Of a DNA stretch of 64,000 nucleotides, positions 1 to 8,607 are shown one piece after another. The DNA is from Candidatus Poseidoniaceae archaeon (GTDB taxonomy: Archaea > Thermoplasmatota > Poseidoniia > Poseidoniales > Poseidoniaceae). A model generated the notes under the pieces. The model saw only the letters and a list, made by a program, of their open reading frames with translations, was not told where the DNA came from and did not search any database. Within the stretch, counting starts at the first letter, position 1. Each line of letters begins with the position of its first letter. The position numbers were made by a program, and so were the translations under genes. The stretch lies in assembly GCA_949372875.1 (NCBI GenBank), contig CASIAW010000001.1:434001-498000 (forward strand), written 5' to 3'.

Positions 1-1
1 T

Positions 2-628
2 CTTGAATTATCAGGACTTGAATGGAAAAACACGGTCGTTGACTGGGATGGCTACATGCAACTGAAAGAAAAAGGAGATTTACCTTGGGGGTATTTGCCA
101 ATCATTCGCTCACCAGACGGGATTGTTGCGGAATCAAACGCCCTTCTTCGATACACTGGTGCACTCGCCGGACTTGAACCTGAAGACCTCTTCATTCGAG
201 CCAAAGTCGATGAGTTAGTCGAAGTGATTAACGGATGGAGAGAAGCGTTCATCCCAACATTTTCCATTGAAGACCTTGATGAAAAAATTGCAGCACGCCA
301 AGCACTGTTTGTCGAAGACGGAAAAATGGATAGAGCGCTCAAAGCAATCTCGCATGTCTTTGAACAGTCGACTACGGGCTGGTTAGCAAACACAGAGTCA
401 ATGTCGATAGCCGACATCAAAGCCTTCATGGACACGTTCATGATGTTCTCTGGACAATTTGATGGAGTCACAGCTGATATGTTGGCAAACTACCCATCGC
501 TTCTTGCATTCCACGAAAAAATGTCGAATGAACCAAAGGTAAAGAAATACTACGACAATGATGACAAAGCCCGATGGGTGTTTCGCCCTGACGCTTTCTT
601 AGACATTGGAGACTCACAGCATATCTGA
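2..628 (+). CDS. Glutathione S-transferase family protein (5' end outside window)
   Basis: The reading frame is open from the first bases of the window, so the true start lies upstream and 208 residues are visible. The stretch PIIRSPDGIVAESNALLRY matches the end of the thioredoxin-like N-terminal GST domain, where the glutathione-binding Glu-Ser pair precedes the 'SNAILRY' helix. The remaining roughly 150 residues are mostly helical, as in the GST C-terminal domain. The likely role is glutathione conjugation or thiol reduction in the cytoplasm. The active-site Ser/Cys/Tyr near the N-terminus is not in the window, so the subclass cannot be set. The 3' end overlaps the convergent glutathione peroxidase gene by 15 bp. 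The family call is firm; the substrate is unknown. Confidence 0.8.
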   Translation, partial: LELSGLEWKNTVVDWDGYMQLKEKGDLPWGYLPIIRSPDGIVAESNALLRYTGALAGLEPEDLFIRAKVDELVEVINGWREAFIPTFSIEDLDEKIAARQALFVEDGKMDRALKAISHVFEQSTTGWLANTESMSIADIKAFMDTFMMFSGQFDGVTADMLANYPSLLAFHEKMSNEPKVKKYYDNDDKARWVFRPDAFLDIGDSQHI

Positions 629-1069
629 TGGCAAATCTCGTGAAGAATATCGAGAGACTGAACCGTCTTGCGTGATGAGGAATTTCTCAAAATTCCACCG
701 AATATCTCCCGTATGACCATCCGAACCAGTTGCTTGACTTAGTGCAGAAAAGAGCGGGTGCTGATGTTCACCTTTCACCTCGAGTTTCGCCATTAAAGGA
801 AAGGTTACATTGTATTGAGAGGATGTGAATTCACAAATCTCCTCATGGCTACCAGGCTCTTGTGCACCGAATTGGTTGCACGGAAAACCGACGACAGTCA
901 CGCTGCTTGCAGTTGACATTTCTTGCAAATCAGCATACTGTTTGGTAAAGCCACATGCACTCGCTACATTCACGACAACCCAATGTTCAGAATTGGAGTC
1001 TCCGAGTTCTCGAAGAGTCGTTGATTCGCCGTTCATTTTTTCAAATTCGATATCCAGTGGATTACTCAT
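614..1069 (-). CDS. Glutathione peroxidase family (thiol peroxidase)
   Basis: This 151-aa protein has the usual GPx length and motif order: VNVASACGFT with the peroxidatic Cys39, GFPCNQFGAQEPG near residues 61-73 with the conserved Gln, and WNFEKF near 125-130 with the catalytic Trp-Asn. Cys replaces selenocysteine, so no SECIS element is needed. It reduces hydrogen peroxide or organic hydroperoxides using glutathione or, as in many bacterial and plant homologues, thioredoxin. No signal peptide is visible, so it should be cytoplasmic. It converges with the GST gene, suggesting a small oxidative-stress pair. The start is the ATG just before SNPLDIEF, and the opposite-facing hydrolase gene begins 87 bp away. 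Confidence 0.93.
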   Translation of the reverse strand: MSNPLDIEFEKMNGESTTLRELGDSNSEHWVVVNVASACGFTKQYADLQEMSTASSVTVVGFPCNQFGAQEPGSHEEICEFTSSQYNVTFPLMAKLEVKGEHQHPLFSALSQATGSDGHTGDIRWNFEKFLITQDGSVSRYSSRDLPSDML

Positions 1070-1155
1070 GTTAACCTCTCTCAGTCACCTCGACTTAAGT
1101 GTTCTAGTATCAACCAAAGAGTAAGGGTGATACCTGTTGCTCTACAGCGTTTACC

Positions 1156-1902
1156 ATGGCAGTCGACCGTATGCAGTGGGGAGCTGAAGAATGGCAGCAT
1201 GCTGATTTGTATATGCCAGATGACACCTCTCCATTCGAAAATCAAGTCGGCATACCATGTATCATGCTCATCCATGGAGGATTTTGGAAGAAATCATGGA
1301 CAAGTGAACTCATGAAGCCAATTGCAGAAGATCTTGCTGAAGCGGGTGTTGCAGCCTGGAACATCGAATTCAAAGGATGGAGTGAAGGAGATGAAGGTGT
1401 GTGGATGGATACTCTTTCGGATGTCTTACGTGCTTGGGGGCAACTCGCTCTTCTACCGGGGATTGATATCACGCGCTCAATGATTATGGGTCATTCTGCG
1501 GGAGGGCAACTTGCACTTCTTCTAGCAGCAACAGCAGAACGAAAACCCTGGCTTGTTATTGCTCAGTCACCAATTACCGATTTAATCAGTGCGGATGGAG
1601 CCAAACTTTCGGATGAAGGGGACGCTGTTCGCAAATGGATTGGATGTGCACCAGAAGAGAACCCAGCGTTGTGGGAAAAACTCAATCCCATTAGCCACCC
1701 TCCTGTTGCCCCAGTCTTACTTATTCACGGTGAAAGAGATGAAGATGTCCCAAAAGAGCAATCCGATACATATGCCCGAGTTATGAGCGCAAAAGGAATA
1801 GAAGTGCAAAAACTCTGGTTACCCGGTGATCATTATTCGATTATTGACGTTGCATCAGATGATTGGTTAGTCGAACTTGATGCCATTCTCGACTGGCTTT
1901 GA
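1156..1902 (+). CDS. Alpha/beta hydrolase (esterase/arylformamidase-like)
   Basis: This 248-aa protein shows a full alpha/beta-hydrolase signature: oxyanion-hole motif HGGFW at 40-44, nucleophile elbow GHSAGG with Ser114, acid in HGERDEDVP (Asp195), and His226 in GDHYSIID. The HGGFW form and the length fit the BD-FAE/arylformamidase-type esterases, so kynurenine formamidase activity is possible, but the sequence does not prove the substrate. No signal peptide or membrane segment is seen. The SDR gene follows 40 bp downstream on the same strand, probably co-transcribed. The start is the ATG at 1156; an in-frame ATG at 1171 is an alternative. Confidence 0.82.
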   Translation: MAVDRMQWGAEEWQHADLYMPDDTSPFENQVGIPCIMLIHGGFWKKSWTSELMKPIAEDLAEAGVAAWNIEFKGWSEGDEGVWMDTLSDVLRAWGQLALLPGIDITRSMIMGHSAGGQLALLLAATAERKPWLVIAQSPITDLISADGAKLSDEGDAVRKWIGCAPEENPALWEKLNPISHPPVAPVLLIHGERDEDVPKEQSDTYARVMSAKGIEVQKLWLPGDHYSIIDVASDDWLVELDAILDWL

Positions 1903-1942
1903 CAAACGAAAGACCCTTTGAGGAGTACCCTCTGGCCTCATC

Positions 1943-2758
1943 ATGGACCTCCTTGGCAACGACTATCCTTACTCTACGAACGCTCTTGTCGGAAAGCATG
2001 CACTGGTATGTGGGGCAAGTAAAGGAATCGGAGCTGCCACTGCAAAAATGTTGGCAAAAGCAGGAGCAAATGTAACGGTGAGTGCTCGCAGCGGCGCTGC
2101 GCTAACGAGCCTTTGTGAGGAATTATCGCTCCTCGGAAAAGGTGAACATGCCTCGCTCATACTTGATCTTGAAAACACGGCTGCAATAGAACCCGCAGTG
2201 CGCTTGATGGTTGAGCAACGTGGAGCAGTGCACATTTTGATCAACAATGCTGGCGGCCCCCCGGGTGGACCTCTGCTCAAGAATTCAACAGAAGATTTTG
2301 ACGCGCCTTTCAAGCGTCACCTTCACGCTGCTCATACCTTGACCCAAGTATTGTCACCTGGCATGGTTGAACAAGGCTATGGTCGAATCATTCAAATCAT
2401 CTCGACATCGGTTAAAGAACCGATTCCAAACATTGGCCTTTCGAATACTCTCCGAGGTGCTATGGCCTCATGGGCCAAGAGTCTGTCACGAGAGTTAGCG
2501 CCCTGCATTACGATTAACAATGTCTTACCGGGTTTCACCAACACAGGGCGTTTGGGTTCACTTGCCGAATCAATTCATCAACGCACTGGAAAGAGTATTG
2601 AGGATGTTCATGAAGGTTGGATGAGTCAAGTGCCGATTGAACGATTGATTGAGCCACTGGAAACTGCATCTGCCATCACCTTCCTTGCGCTACCAGCATC
2701 CGGCGGCATTCGCGGGGTTAGTCTTGCAGTTGACGGCGGTCGGCTGCGAAGTATTTGA
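1943..2758 (+). CDS. SDR-family oxidoreductase of the subgroup lacking the Tyr-x-x-x-Lys pair
   Basis: This 271-aa Rossmann protein has the cofactor motif GASKGIG (residues 24-30), NNAGGPP (101-107), a Ser-rich strand (IISTS, 152-156) and VLPGFTNT, all typical of FabG-like SDRs. At the catalytic position it reads GLSNTLRGAM instead of YxxSK, so Ser167 and Arg171 occupy the Tyr and Lys places. From memory, a widespread 'GGPP...LSNxxR' SDR subgroup shares this, so it is probably a family feature rather than damage. The reaction is unknown. It is likely NAD(P)-dependent and cytoplasmic. The stop abuts the convergent nuclease-like gene with no gap. A GAGGAG element sits about 20 nt before the ATG. 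Confidence 0.85.
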   Translation: MDLLGNDYPYSTNALVGKHALVCGASKGIGAATAKMLAKAGANVTVSARSGAALTSLCEELSLLGKGEHASLILDLENTAAIEPAVRLMVEQRGAVHILINNAGGPPGGPLLKNSTEDFDAPFKRHLHAAHTLTQVLSPGMVEQGYGRIIQIISTSVKEPIPNIGLSNTLRGAMASWAKSLSRELAPCITINNVLPGFTNTGRLGSLAESIHQRTGKSIEDVHEGWMSQVPIERLIEPLETASAITFLALPASGGIRGVSLAVDGGRLRSI

Positions 2759-3796
2759 TCACTTTCTGATGTCAAACCAAATCGGATAGTGGTCTGAAAT
2801 ATCACTGTCGGTGAACGAAGTGTCCACACCCCAAGTTCCTACCAGCCGCCCATCAAGATCTCCATTCGTTACGATTCGGTCATATGCACAATAACTGTCA
2901 GATACAGTCGTATCAACATTGTTTTCAATAATCCAAGTATAGTTTGAATGTGCTAAAGGTGAGTTTGAAAGTTCGTTTGAAGAAACATATGAGCAAGCAG
3001 CGTTAAAATCACCGAGTATAACCACTTCTGATTCATTCAGATTATTCTCAAGATATGTGTCGACCACATTTGGTAAAGCATTAATTTCATTGATTGTTTC
3101 ATCTCCTGGTTTGGTGTGTATGGTAATCAAACTCAAATCAAAACCAGTACCTGTTCCGTTGTTGTCAAGAACTTCAAACTGGCCAATGAATGGTTCTCTC
3201 TGAAAAGAGTCATCCACGCTATCATTGTGCAATGTTCCGTTACCAATTGCTCGGAACACGGAGGTATTGTAGTAGAATGCATACTGTTCTTGAGAGGATT
3301 GGTCATCGTCTTGTAATCCACTTCGAGGGCTAAGAAGCATATCCCAAACACTAGGTGACTCAGCATTGAGAGCGTCAAGGAAATCATAGGGTACTGTTTG
3401 GTCAATGTCCTTAATTTCTTGAACAGCCACCAAATCATACTTGAGGACAATGTCCACTAGCGCATCGACAACAGCAGGCTTACCCATTTTCGTTTCACCG
3501 AACACTTTGATGTTAAACGAAGCAATACGGGCGACTTCAGAGCGATTCAATTCAGGAGAACGTGCATCGTTACTCGAAGTATTATTTTCAATATAGACGG
3601 TCGTGGTTTCATCCTCACCGGGAACGAACACATACACCACATCTGAGTCATCAGAAAGAAGTGATTGTAACGCAATCGGGGCAAGAACGAGGATTGCTAC
3701 AAGGCTGAGACCTTGTAAATATCCACTGTAGTCACCCATAATGCGTGGTAGAGCGTCGAGGTTATCAACATTTAACATCGAACGAGGCAAACACAT
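2759..3796 (-). CDS. Membrane-anchored endonuclease/exonuclease/phosphatase-fold protein
   Basis: A hydrophobic segment near residues 25-46 (LQGLSLVAILVLAPIAL) is followed by an Asn/Ser-rich linker and a DNase I-like metallophosphoesterase domain. The motifs come in family order: ASFNIKVFGETK, VAVQEI (metal-binding Glu), TIHTKPGD (His), ILGDFNA (Asp-x-Asn), YDRIV and the terminal SDHYPI (Asp-His). The catalytic residues look intact, so it is probably an exported or outward-facing nuclease or phosphodiesterase, perhaps used to scavenge phosphate or DNA. A later start (ATG at 3739, MGDYSGYLQG) would place the helix at the extreme N-terminus. Only 32 bp separate it from the divergent TPR gene, which favours the later start or a shared promoter region. 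Confidence 0.85.
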   Translation of the reverse strand: MCLPRSMLNVDNLDALPRIMGDYSGYLQGLSLVAILVLAPIALQSLLSDDSDVVYVFVPGEDETTTVYIENNTSSNDARSPELNRSEVARIASFNIKVFGETKMGKPAVVDALVDIVLKYDLVAVQEIKDIDQTVPYDFLDALNAESPSVWDMLLSPRSGLQDDDQSSQEQYAFYYNTSVFRAIGNGTLHNDSVDDSFQREPFIGQFEVLDNNGTGTGFDLSLITIHTKPGDETINEINALPNVVDTYLENNLNESEVVILGDFNAACSYVSSNELSNSPLAHSNYTWIIENNVDTTVSDSYCAYDRIVTNGDLDGRLVGTWGVDTSFTDSDISDHYPIWFDIRK

Positions 3797-3828
3797 AGGT
3801 TCTTGACGCGTAGAGGTAGCGCACAGAC

Positions 3829-4674
3829 ATGAGCGGGGAAGTTACTGCTGAACAAGCCCGTCGGATTCTCGACATGCTCACAGCTGGAGGGGCGATGGAT
3901 GACATCAACACCACACTTGCGCTTCGACTCGCTCCACTCGCCTTAGAACTGGAAGATGAAGAATTGGTAAAGCGACTTCTTCAACATGCCAAAGCCAATG
4001 CTGCGGATGATCTTGAACGTGGATGGGCCGATTTTGAACAATTCAAACATGAACAAAAGGGAATTGATGCTTTTGCTGAATTGGGTGCGAATTCCGAATT
4101 GATTGAGGATGGCACACCTCTGGCTGCAGCAGTATCTCATCATGTGGCCTTACTCCACTTGAGCCGTGAAGAATACGAAGAAGCACAAACCTTTGCGTCT
4201 CGCTCACTACGATTACGAGAAAGCATCGATGACTTGAACGGAATTGCATATGGGCTGGCTTTGCTGGAGACCTGCTGCAAGAGACTGAACGACCATGATA
4301 ACGCCTTAGTACACGGTGCTCGACGAATTGAACTCTCTATGCAAATGAAAGACGAGGAAGCACAAATCGAAGCAATGGCAGACCTCGCCCATACTCAGGC
4401 CACTATCGGTAACTTCGCTGCTGCCAAGGATTTGTACGAACAATCTCTGAACCTCTCAATAGAACTCGAAGACCTGTCGGGACAACTCGTTGCTCGCTGG
4501 GGACTTGCCGATATTGCCGAAATCGCTGAGGATTACGAAACGGCAATGCTACAACTTTCAGATTGCTTACATTCATTCCTGAATGTAGGGCTCCCTACCC
4601 CAATAGCTGTTCGTCAACGCATCGAAGACTTAGCGAACTTCAACTCCAATCTTTCAACCGGCAAATCGGAGTAA
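3829..4674 (+). CDS. Tetratricopeptide-repeat protein
   Basis: This 281-aa, acidic, all-helical protein has no signal peptide. TPR-like helix pairs run from about residue 105 onward; examples are the stretches around LHLSREEYEEAQTFASRSL, TQATIGNFAAAKDLYEQSL and IAEIAEDYETAMLQLSDCL, with the spaced Gly/Ala/Tyr and Ala positions of the 34-residue repeat. Such proteins usually scaffold complexes, and no catalytic motif is visible. It precedes the flavin monooxygenase gene by about 60 bp on the same strand, but a functional link is not shown. The function is unknown. Confidence 0.72.
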   Translation: MSGEVTAEQARRILDMLTAGGAMDDINTTLALRLAPLALELEDEELVKRLLQHAKANAADDLERGWADFEQFKHEQKGIDAFAELGANSELIEDGTPLAAAVSHHVALLHLSREEYEEAQTFASRSLRLRESIDDLNGIAYGLALLETCCKRLNDHDNALVHGARRIELSMQMKDEEAQIEAMADLAHTQATIGNFAAAKDLYEQSLNLSIELEDLSGQLVARWGLADIAEIAEDYETAMLQLSDCLHSFLNVGLPTPIAVRQRIEDLANFNSNLSTGKSE

Positions 4675-4737
4675 TGACCATCACAAATCGCCACACTCGT
4701 TATGATGTGGGTTCGACTGGGAGGATTGGTGCCACCC

Positions 4738-5988
4738 ATGGAGCATGACATATTCTTCTCAATCAGTCAAACTCCCGATTCAACGGGTTTGATTCCTACT
4801 GAGCAAGAAATGTTCACCAATTACTTCCAACAATTAGCGTGTGCAGATGCACTTGGTTTTGGTGTTGGATGGATTGCACAGGCCCATTTATCCACTGAGG
4901 TTCAAAAAACAAATTCGAAACCAGTTGTTCCACATTGGCAAGGAGAGGTTGGACTTTGTACTGACTTCCCACAACTTGCAATGGAGTCGTTTCGCCGAAC
5001 GAAAAATATTGAAATTGGGAGTGCAGTTGTTTCTATATTAGCCTCTGGTGGACCAATTGCTCAGGCTGAGAGAATTGCGAACACCCTTCAGTTGCATGGC
5101 CTCAACCCAAATGAGCATCGCAGACTTCACGTAGGATTTTCTGCTGGAAGGTTTGAGTTCATGGCACGACCTTATGGAATCGTCCCTCGGAATTCGATTG
5201 AAGAAGCTGCTTGGCCTGCACTTCGAGGTCAAATATTTATCGAGGCTGGAGACATATTTTTGAGACTCCTACGAGGTGATGTCGTTCATTCAGACATGAC
5301 CTACTCTACAGTTCTCCGACGCAGTAACTTCCGAAGCGATGAAGATTGGGAGAAGGTCCAGAATGCGGCTGTAGAATTTGAAGAATTGTCATCTGCTCCG
5401 GAGGAAATTATGATTCCAAAGCGTTATGTTTTCGAAGACTTGAAAATTATCCCGCAACACTTTAGAAGAGACTTACTCGTGATGGTAGCAGGTACGCATG
5501 ACCCTAAAGCGCAAGTATTCCTCAACACAATCTTGCCCGTTAAAGTGTTCAACCTTTCAATCACAAAACCAGAGGTTATCGACGCTACACATGACCGAAT
5601 GCGAGAAGCATTTCACGCCGACGGCGGTGCATGGGAACGAAGTGATATGCCAAGAACTTCTTTTGTATTCCTCAACGCAGAGGAAGGTTTGACTTCAGAG
5701 CAACAAAGTGAGGCAGCAAAAACTGAAGCGAAGGCGGCTTTAGGTGCATACTGGAATGCTTTAGAAGGCACGATTGACCCGTCAAAAGTAGAGAATGCTG
5801 CTCAAAATGCACTCATTGGGAACGTCGGAGAAGTGACTCAACAAATACTCGAGCGGTTCCATCCAGAAGATCGAATTATGGCTTGGTTCGATTTCTTCAA
5901 CCATGATTCAAATCGTGTCTGTAGAGATATGACTGCGTACATGGAACAAGTAGTCCCAGGTGTCGAAAAGGCACTTCGTGAGAGGTGA
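4738..5988 (+). CDS. Luciferase-like (LLM) flavin-dependent monooxygenase
   Basis: About 416 residues form a bacterial-luciferase-like TIM barrel: an N-terminal strand (HDIFFSIS), LGFGVGWIAQAH as the 'W-x-x-E/x-H' region, GSAVVSILASGGPIAQAE in the position of the 'hPhxxA E' strand, and HVGFSAGRFEFMARPYG as the 'GxGxG' flavin loop. Enzymes of this class use reduced FMN or F420. In archaea F420 is a real option, so oxygenase versus dehydrogenase is open. I chose the ATG at 4738 because GGGAGG lies 13 nt upstream and the protein then begins as family members do; an earlier ATG at 4702 exists. The next gene starts 1 nt after the stop. Membership of the ring-cleavage cluster suggests it hydroxylates or oxidises an aromatic precursor (inference). 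Confidence 0.83.
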   Translation: MEHDIFFSISQTPDSTGLIPTEQEMFTNYFQQLACADALGFGVGWIAQAHLSTEVQKTNSKPVVPHWQGEVGLCTDFPQLAMESFRRTKNIEIGSAVVSILASGGPIAQAERIANTLQLHGLNPNEHRRLHVGFSAGRFEFMARPYGIVPRNSIEEAAWPALRGQIFIEAGDIFLRLLRGDVVHSDMTYSTVLRRSNFRSDEDWEKVQNAAVEFEELSSAPEEIMIPKRYVFEDLKIIPQHFRRDLLVMVAGTHDPKAQVFLNTILPVKVFNLSITKPEVIDATHDRMREAFHADGGAWERSDMPRTSFVFLNAEEGLTSEQQSEAAKTEAKAALGAYWNALEGTIDPSKVENAAQNALIGNVGEVTQQILERFHPEDRIMAWFDFFNHDSNRVCRDMTAYMEQVVPGVEKALRER

Positions 5989-5989
5989 A

Positions 5990-7108
5990 ATGATGACGAT
6001 TGAGCATGACACACCCTCTGCAGTGGAACCTGGCAGACCCGGGAGTTCTCTGTTCCCTGATTCTCCACTCGGTGAGAAGTTCGAAGGGATTCCCACTGGT
6101 CGTGAAGTCGCGTGGGAACCGTTGGTTGATTATCGTAGAAACGGCGTATCAGAGACAACAATCCATGGCGCTATTGCTTGGTCGCATGGCGATGAAGTCA
6201 TCCACTCTTTTGGAGGAAATGTCTTGTGCTACGGTCGCTCAATGATGAAGCCGTTCATGTTGAAGGCTTTCACTGAAGAACTTGAGGACACGACATGGGA
6301 ACAAAAAGCGATTGCAGTTGCATCACATAACGGTGATACTGAGCACGTCGCTGCAGCCCAATCTCTTCTTTCAGAAGCGGAATGGCCATTGATGTTGACT
6401 CCACTGGATGTTCCGCTGATTCAATTTGGACGGCAAGTGCGCAGGCCTCGCCGTTGGTTCCATACATGCTCTGGTGAACACGCTGCAATTCTATACGGAT
6501 GCCGGAAAAAAGGTTGGAATCGAGCAGGTTACACCTTGCCAACGCACGAAGTATTCGATGCTTACATGGAAGAAATACGCACATATCTGGGAGAAGATTG
6601 GAAGCCATTACGAATCGCAAAAGATGGGTGTGGACTCCCTACTGTATCCAATACAGTCGCAGAATTGGCTCAAATCTATGCAGGTTTGGTTCGAGATAAG
6701 GACAAGGATTGGATTTGGGAAGCAATGATTCGAAATCCAGATCTCGTTGGTGGTTTCAATCGTTTAGATTCAACTGTACTCAAGGCAGGAGGAGGAAAAG
6801 TCATCGCAAAAGAGGGTGCTGATGGATTGCTCGGCCTAGCAATTGAACACCCTGATTATCCCAAGGGATTAGGCATCGTTGTCAAGATTGCACACGGTTG
6901 GAACTCGCAGGCAATGTGGTATGTTGCTCGAGCAGTCTTAGGAGTTCTTGGAATCGATTTGCGTAACCCGTATCCCTTGCATCGTCAGAAGGCGTTTATT
7001 GTGCCTGGCATCGTCCCTGAACACTACTTACCACGCCTCGAGAAATTACCTACGTGGGATGAGTGGGACCCGGACCAAGACCGCTGGCTGTATGATGTGG
7101 AGATGTAA
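5990..7108 (+). CDS. Asparaginase II (AnsA/thermolabile type)-like amidohydrolase with altered active-site residues
   Basis: This 372-aa protein has the motif order of the Rhizobium-type L-asparaginase II family: GRSMMKPFM (Ser84, Lys87), ASHNGDTEH (111-119), HTCSGEHAA (Cys160) and DGCGLPT (Cys214). Two positions differ from the family as I remember it. ASHS is ASHN here (Asn114 for Ser), and the metal-ligating Lys of CSGKH is Glu163. The paired cysteines are kept. That makes simple asparagine hydrolysis uncertain; an amide related to the aromatic pathway is possible. The gene sits between the LLM monooxygenase (1 nt upstream) and the semialdehyde dehydrogenase (2 nt downstream), clearly one transcription unit. 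GAGAGGTGA overlaps the previous stop and serves the ATG at 5990. Confidence 0.8.
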   Translation: MMTIEHDTPSAVEPGRPGSSLFPDSPLGEKFEGIPTGREVAWEPLVDYRRNGVSETTIHGAIAWSHGDEVIHSFGGNVLCYGRSMMKPFMLKAFTEELEDTTWEQKAIAVASHNGDTEHVAAAQSLLSEAEWPLMLTPLDVPLIQFGRQVRRPRRWFHTCSGEHAAILYGCRKKGWNRAGYTLPTHEVFDAYMEEIRTYLGEDWKPLRIAKDGCGLPTVSNTVAELAQIYAGLVRDKDKDWIWEAMIRNPDLVGGFNRLDSTVLKAGGGKVIAKEGADGLLGLAIEHPDYPKGLGIVVKIAHGWNSQAMWYVARAVLGVLGIDLRNPYPLHRQKAFIVPGIVPEHYLPRLEKLPTWDEWDPDQDRWLYDVEM

Positions 7109-7110
7109 TC

Positions 7111-8568
7111 ATGCAGATGATTCAAAATTTCATCAACGGTTCGTTTTCAAATGCATTTGATGGGGAAACAATCGAAGACATTAATCCAGCAACTGAACAA
7201 GTTATCGCTACAATTCCACGTTCAAAAACTGAAGATGTAGAACGCGCCGTATCGGCAGCACACTCTGCACAATTGACTTGGTCGAGCCTCACCATGGAGC
7301 AACGAGCAGATTGGTTAGATCGAATTGCTGATGCTCTTGAGCAAAAGACCGAGATGATTGCTCATACTGAATCGCGTGACACTGGTAAGCCGATTTCTTT
7401 AGCACGTCGAGTTGATGCCGCACGCTCTGTAAGTAATTTCAGATTTTTTGCCGCCTTTGGTCGTGAACAAACTCCACAAACGTTCCAGATGGACGATGCT
7501 ATGAATTATGTTCATCGCTCTCCAGTGGGGACTGTTGGGCTTATCACACCGTGGAACCTTCCTCTTTATCTCTTATCTTGGAAAGTGGCTCCTGCCCTAC
7601 TCATGGGAAATACTATCGTAGCAAAACCGAGTGAGGTGACGCCTCTCACTGCTCACCTTCTGGCTCAAACTTTACTTGAACTTGAATTACCCAAAGGCGT
7701 ATTCAACCTCGTCCATGGACTTGGACCAGAAGTAGGACAAGCCATTCTGGAACATACTGGTATCAAGGCGATTTCATTCACCGGTGGGACGGATACTGGG
7801 CGAATTGTTGCTCGTACCGCTGCTCCCTTGTTCAAAAAACTGTCACTGGAACTCGGTGGGAAAAATGCAACTGTTGTGTTTCAAGATGCAAACATGGAAA
7901 CGGCTATCGACGGCGCTGTACGCGCTGCTTTTACAAACTCAGGTCAGGTTTGTCTTTGTGGCTCTCGCATATTCATCGAGGAAAGTATCGCTGAACAGTT
8001 TACGCAAAAGTTTGTCGAAAAAGTCAATTCTATTCAAATCGGGGATCCAATGGATGAAGATACGGAAATGGGGACAGTCATCTCGAGTGAACATTTGGAG
8101 AAAGTCGAATCGTATATCGAATTAGCTCAACAGGAAGGCGGTGTAATACTTACAGGTGGAACTCGTGCGATGACAGGATACGCAGGACCAAACGGCACTG
8201 GCGCCTTTTTACGTCCGACCGTCGTTGCGAATCTTCCTTACAACGCTCGTTGTGCATCAGAAGAAATCTTTGGACCGATGGTGACCTTACACACATTTAC
8301 CTCTGAATCAGAAGTGTTGGAAATGGTAAATTCTTCAGAATATGGACTTGCAGGTTCCGTCTGGACTGCAGACACAATCCGAGGACGTCGTTTCGCATCT
8401 CAGATAGATTCTGGAATTGTGTGGGTGAACACTTGGCTTCATCGGGATTTGCGAACGCCTTTTGGAGGTGTAAAGAATTCAGGAGTTGGACGAGAAGGCG
8501 GTCAGTGGTCTCTCGATTTCTTTTCGGAACTCACCAATATTTGTGTCAAAACCAATGATGGAATTTAA
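7111..8568 (+). CDS. amnC: Aldehyde dehydrogenase, 2-aminomuconate 6-semialdehyde dehydrogenase type
   Basis: This 485-aa NAD-dependent ALDH carries PWNLP (Asn149), SFTGGTDTG, LELGGKN (Glu247) and SGQVCLC with catalytic Cys281. The C-terminal signature WLHRDLRTPFGGVKNSGVG, followed by EGGQWSLDFFSE and TNICVK, is characteristic of the ALDH8/AmnC/HMSDH branch, whose members oxidise 2-aminomuconate or 2-hydroxymuconate semialdehydes. The Arg residues in RDLR match positions that bind the substrate carboxylate in 2-aminomuconate semialdehyde dehydrogenase. The neighbouring extradiol dioxygenase subunits and RidA deaminase domain support the 2-amino substrate. It starts 2 nt after the asparaginase-like gene. 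The symbol reflects family and context; biochemistry is untested. Confidence 0.85.
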   Translation: MQMIQNFINGSFSNAFDGETIEDINPATEQVIATIPRSKTEDVERAVSAAHSAQLTWSSLTMEQRADWLDRIADALEQKTEMIAHTESRDTGKPISLARRVDAARSVSNFRFFAAFGREQTPQTFQMDDAMNYVHRSPVGTVGLITPWNLPLYLLSWKVAPALLMGNTIVAKPSEVTPLTAHLLAQTLLELELPKGVFNLVHGLGPEVGQAILEHTGIKAISFTGGTDTGRIVARTAAPLFKKLSLELGGKNATVVFQDANMETAIDGAVRAAFTNSGQVCLCGSRIFIEESIAEQFTQKFVEKVNSIQIGDPMDEDTEMGTVISSEHLEKVESYIELAQQEGGVILTGGTRAMTGYAGPNGTGAFLRPTVVANLPYNARCASEEIFGPMVTLHTFTSESEVLEMVNSSEYGLAGSVWTADTIRGRRFASQIDSGIVWVNTWLHRDLRTPFGGVKNSGVGREGGQWSLDFFSELTNICVKTNDGI

Positions 8569-8607
8569 CAAACATATCTTCAAAAGGAGAAGGGGTGACT
8601 TCGCACT

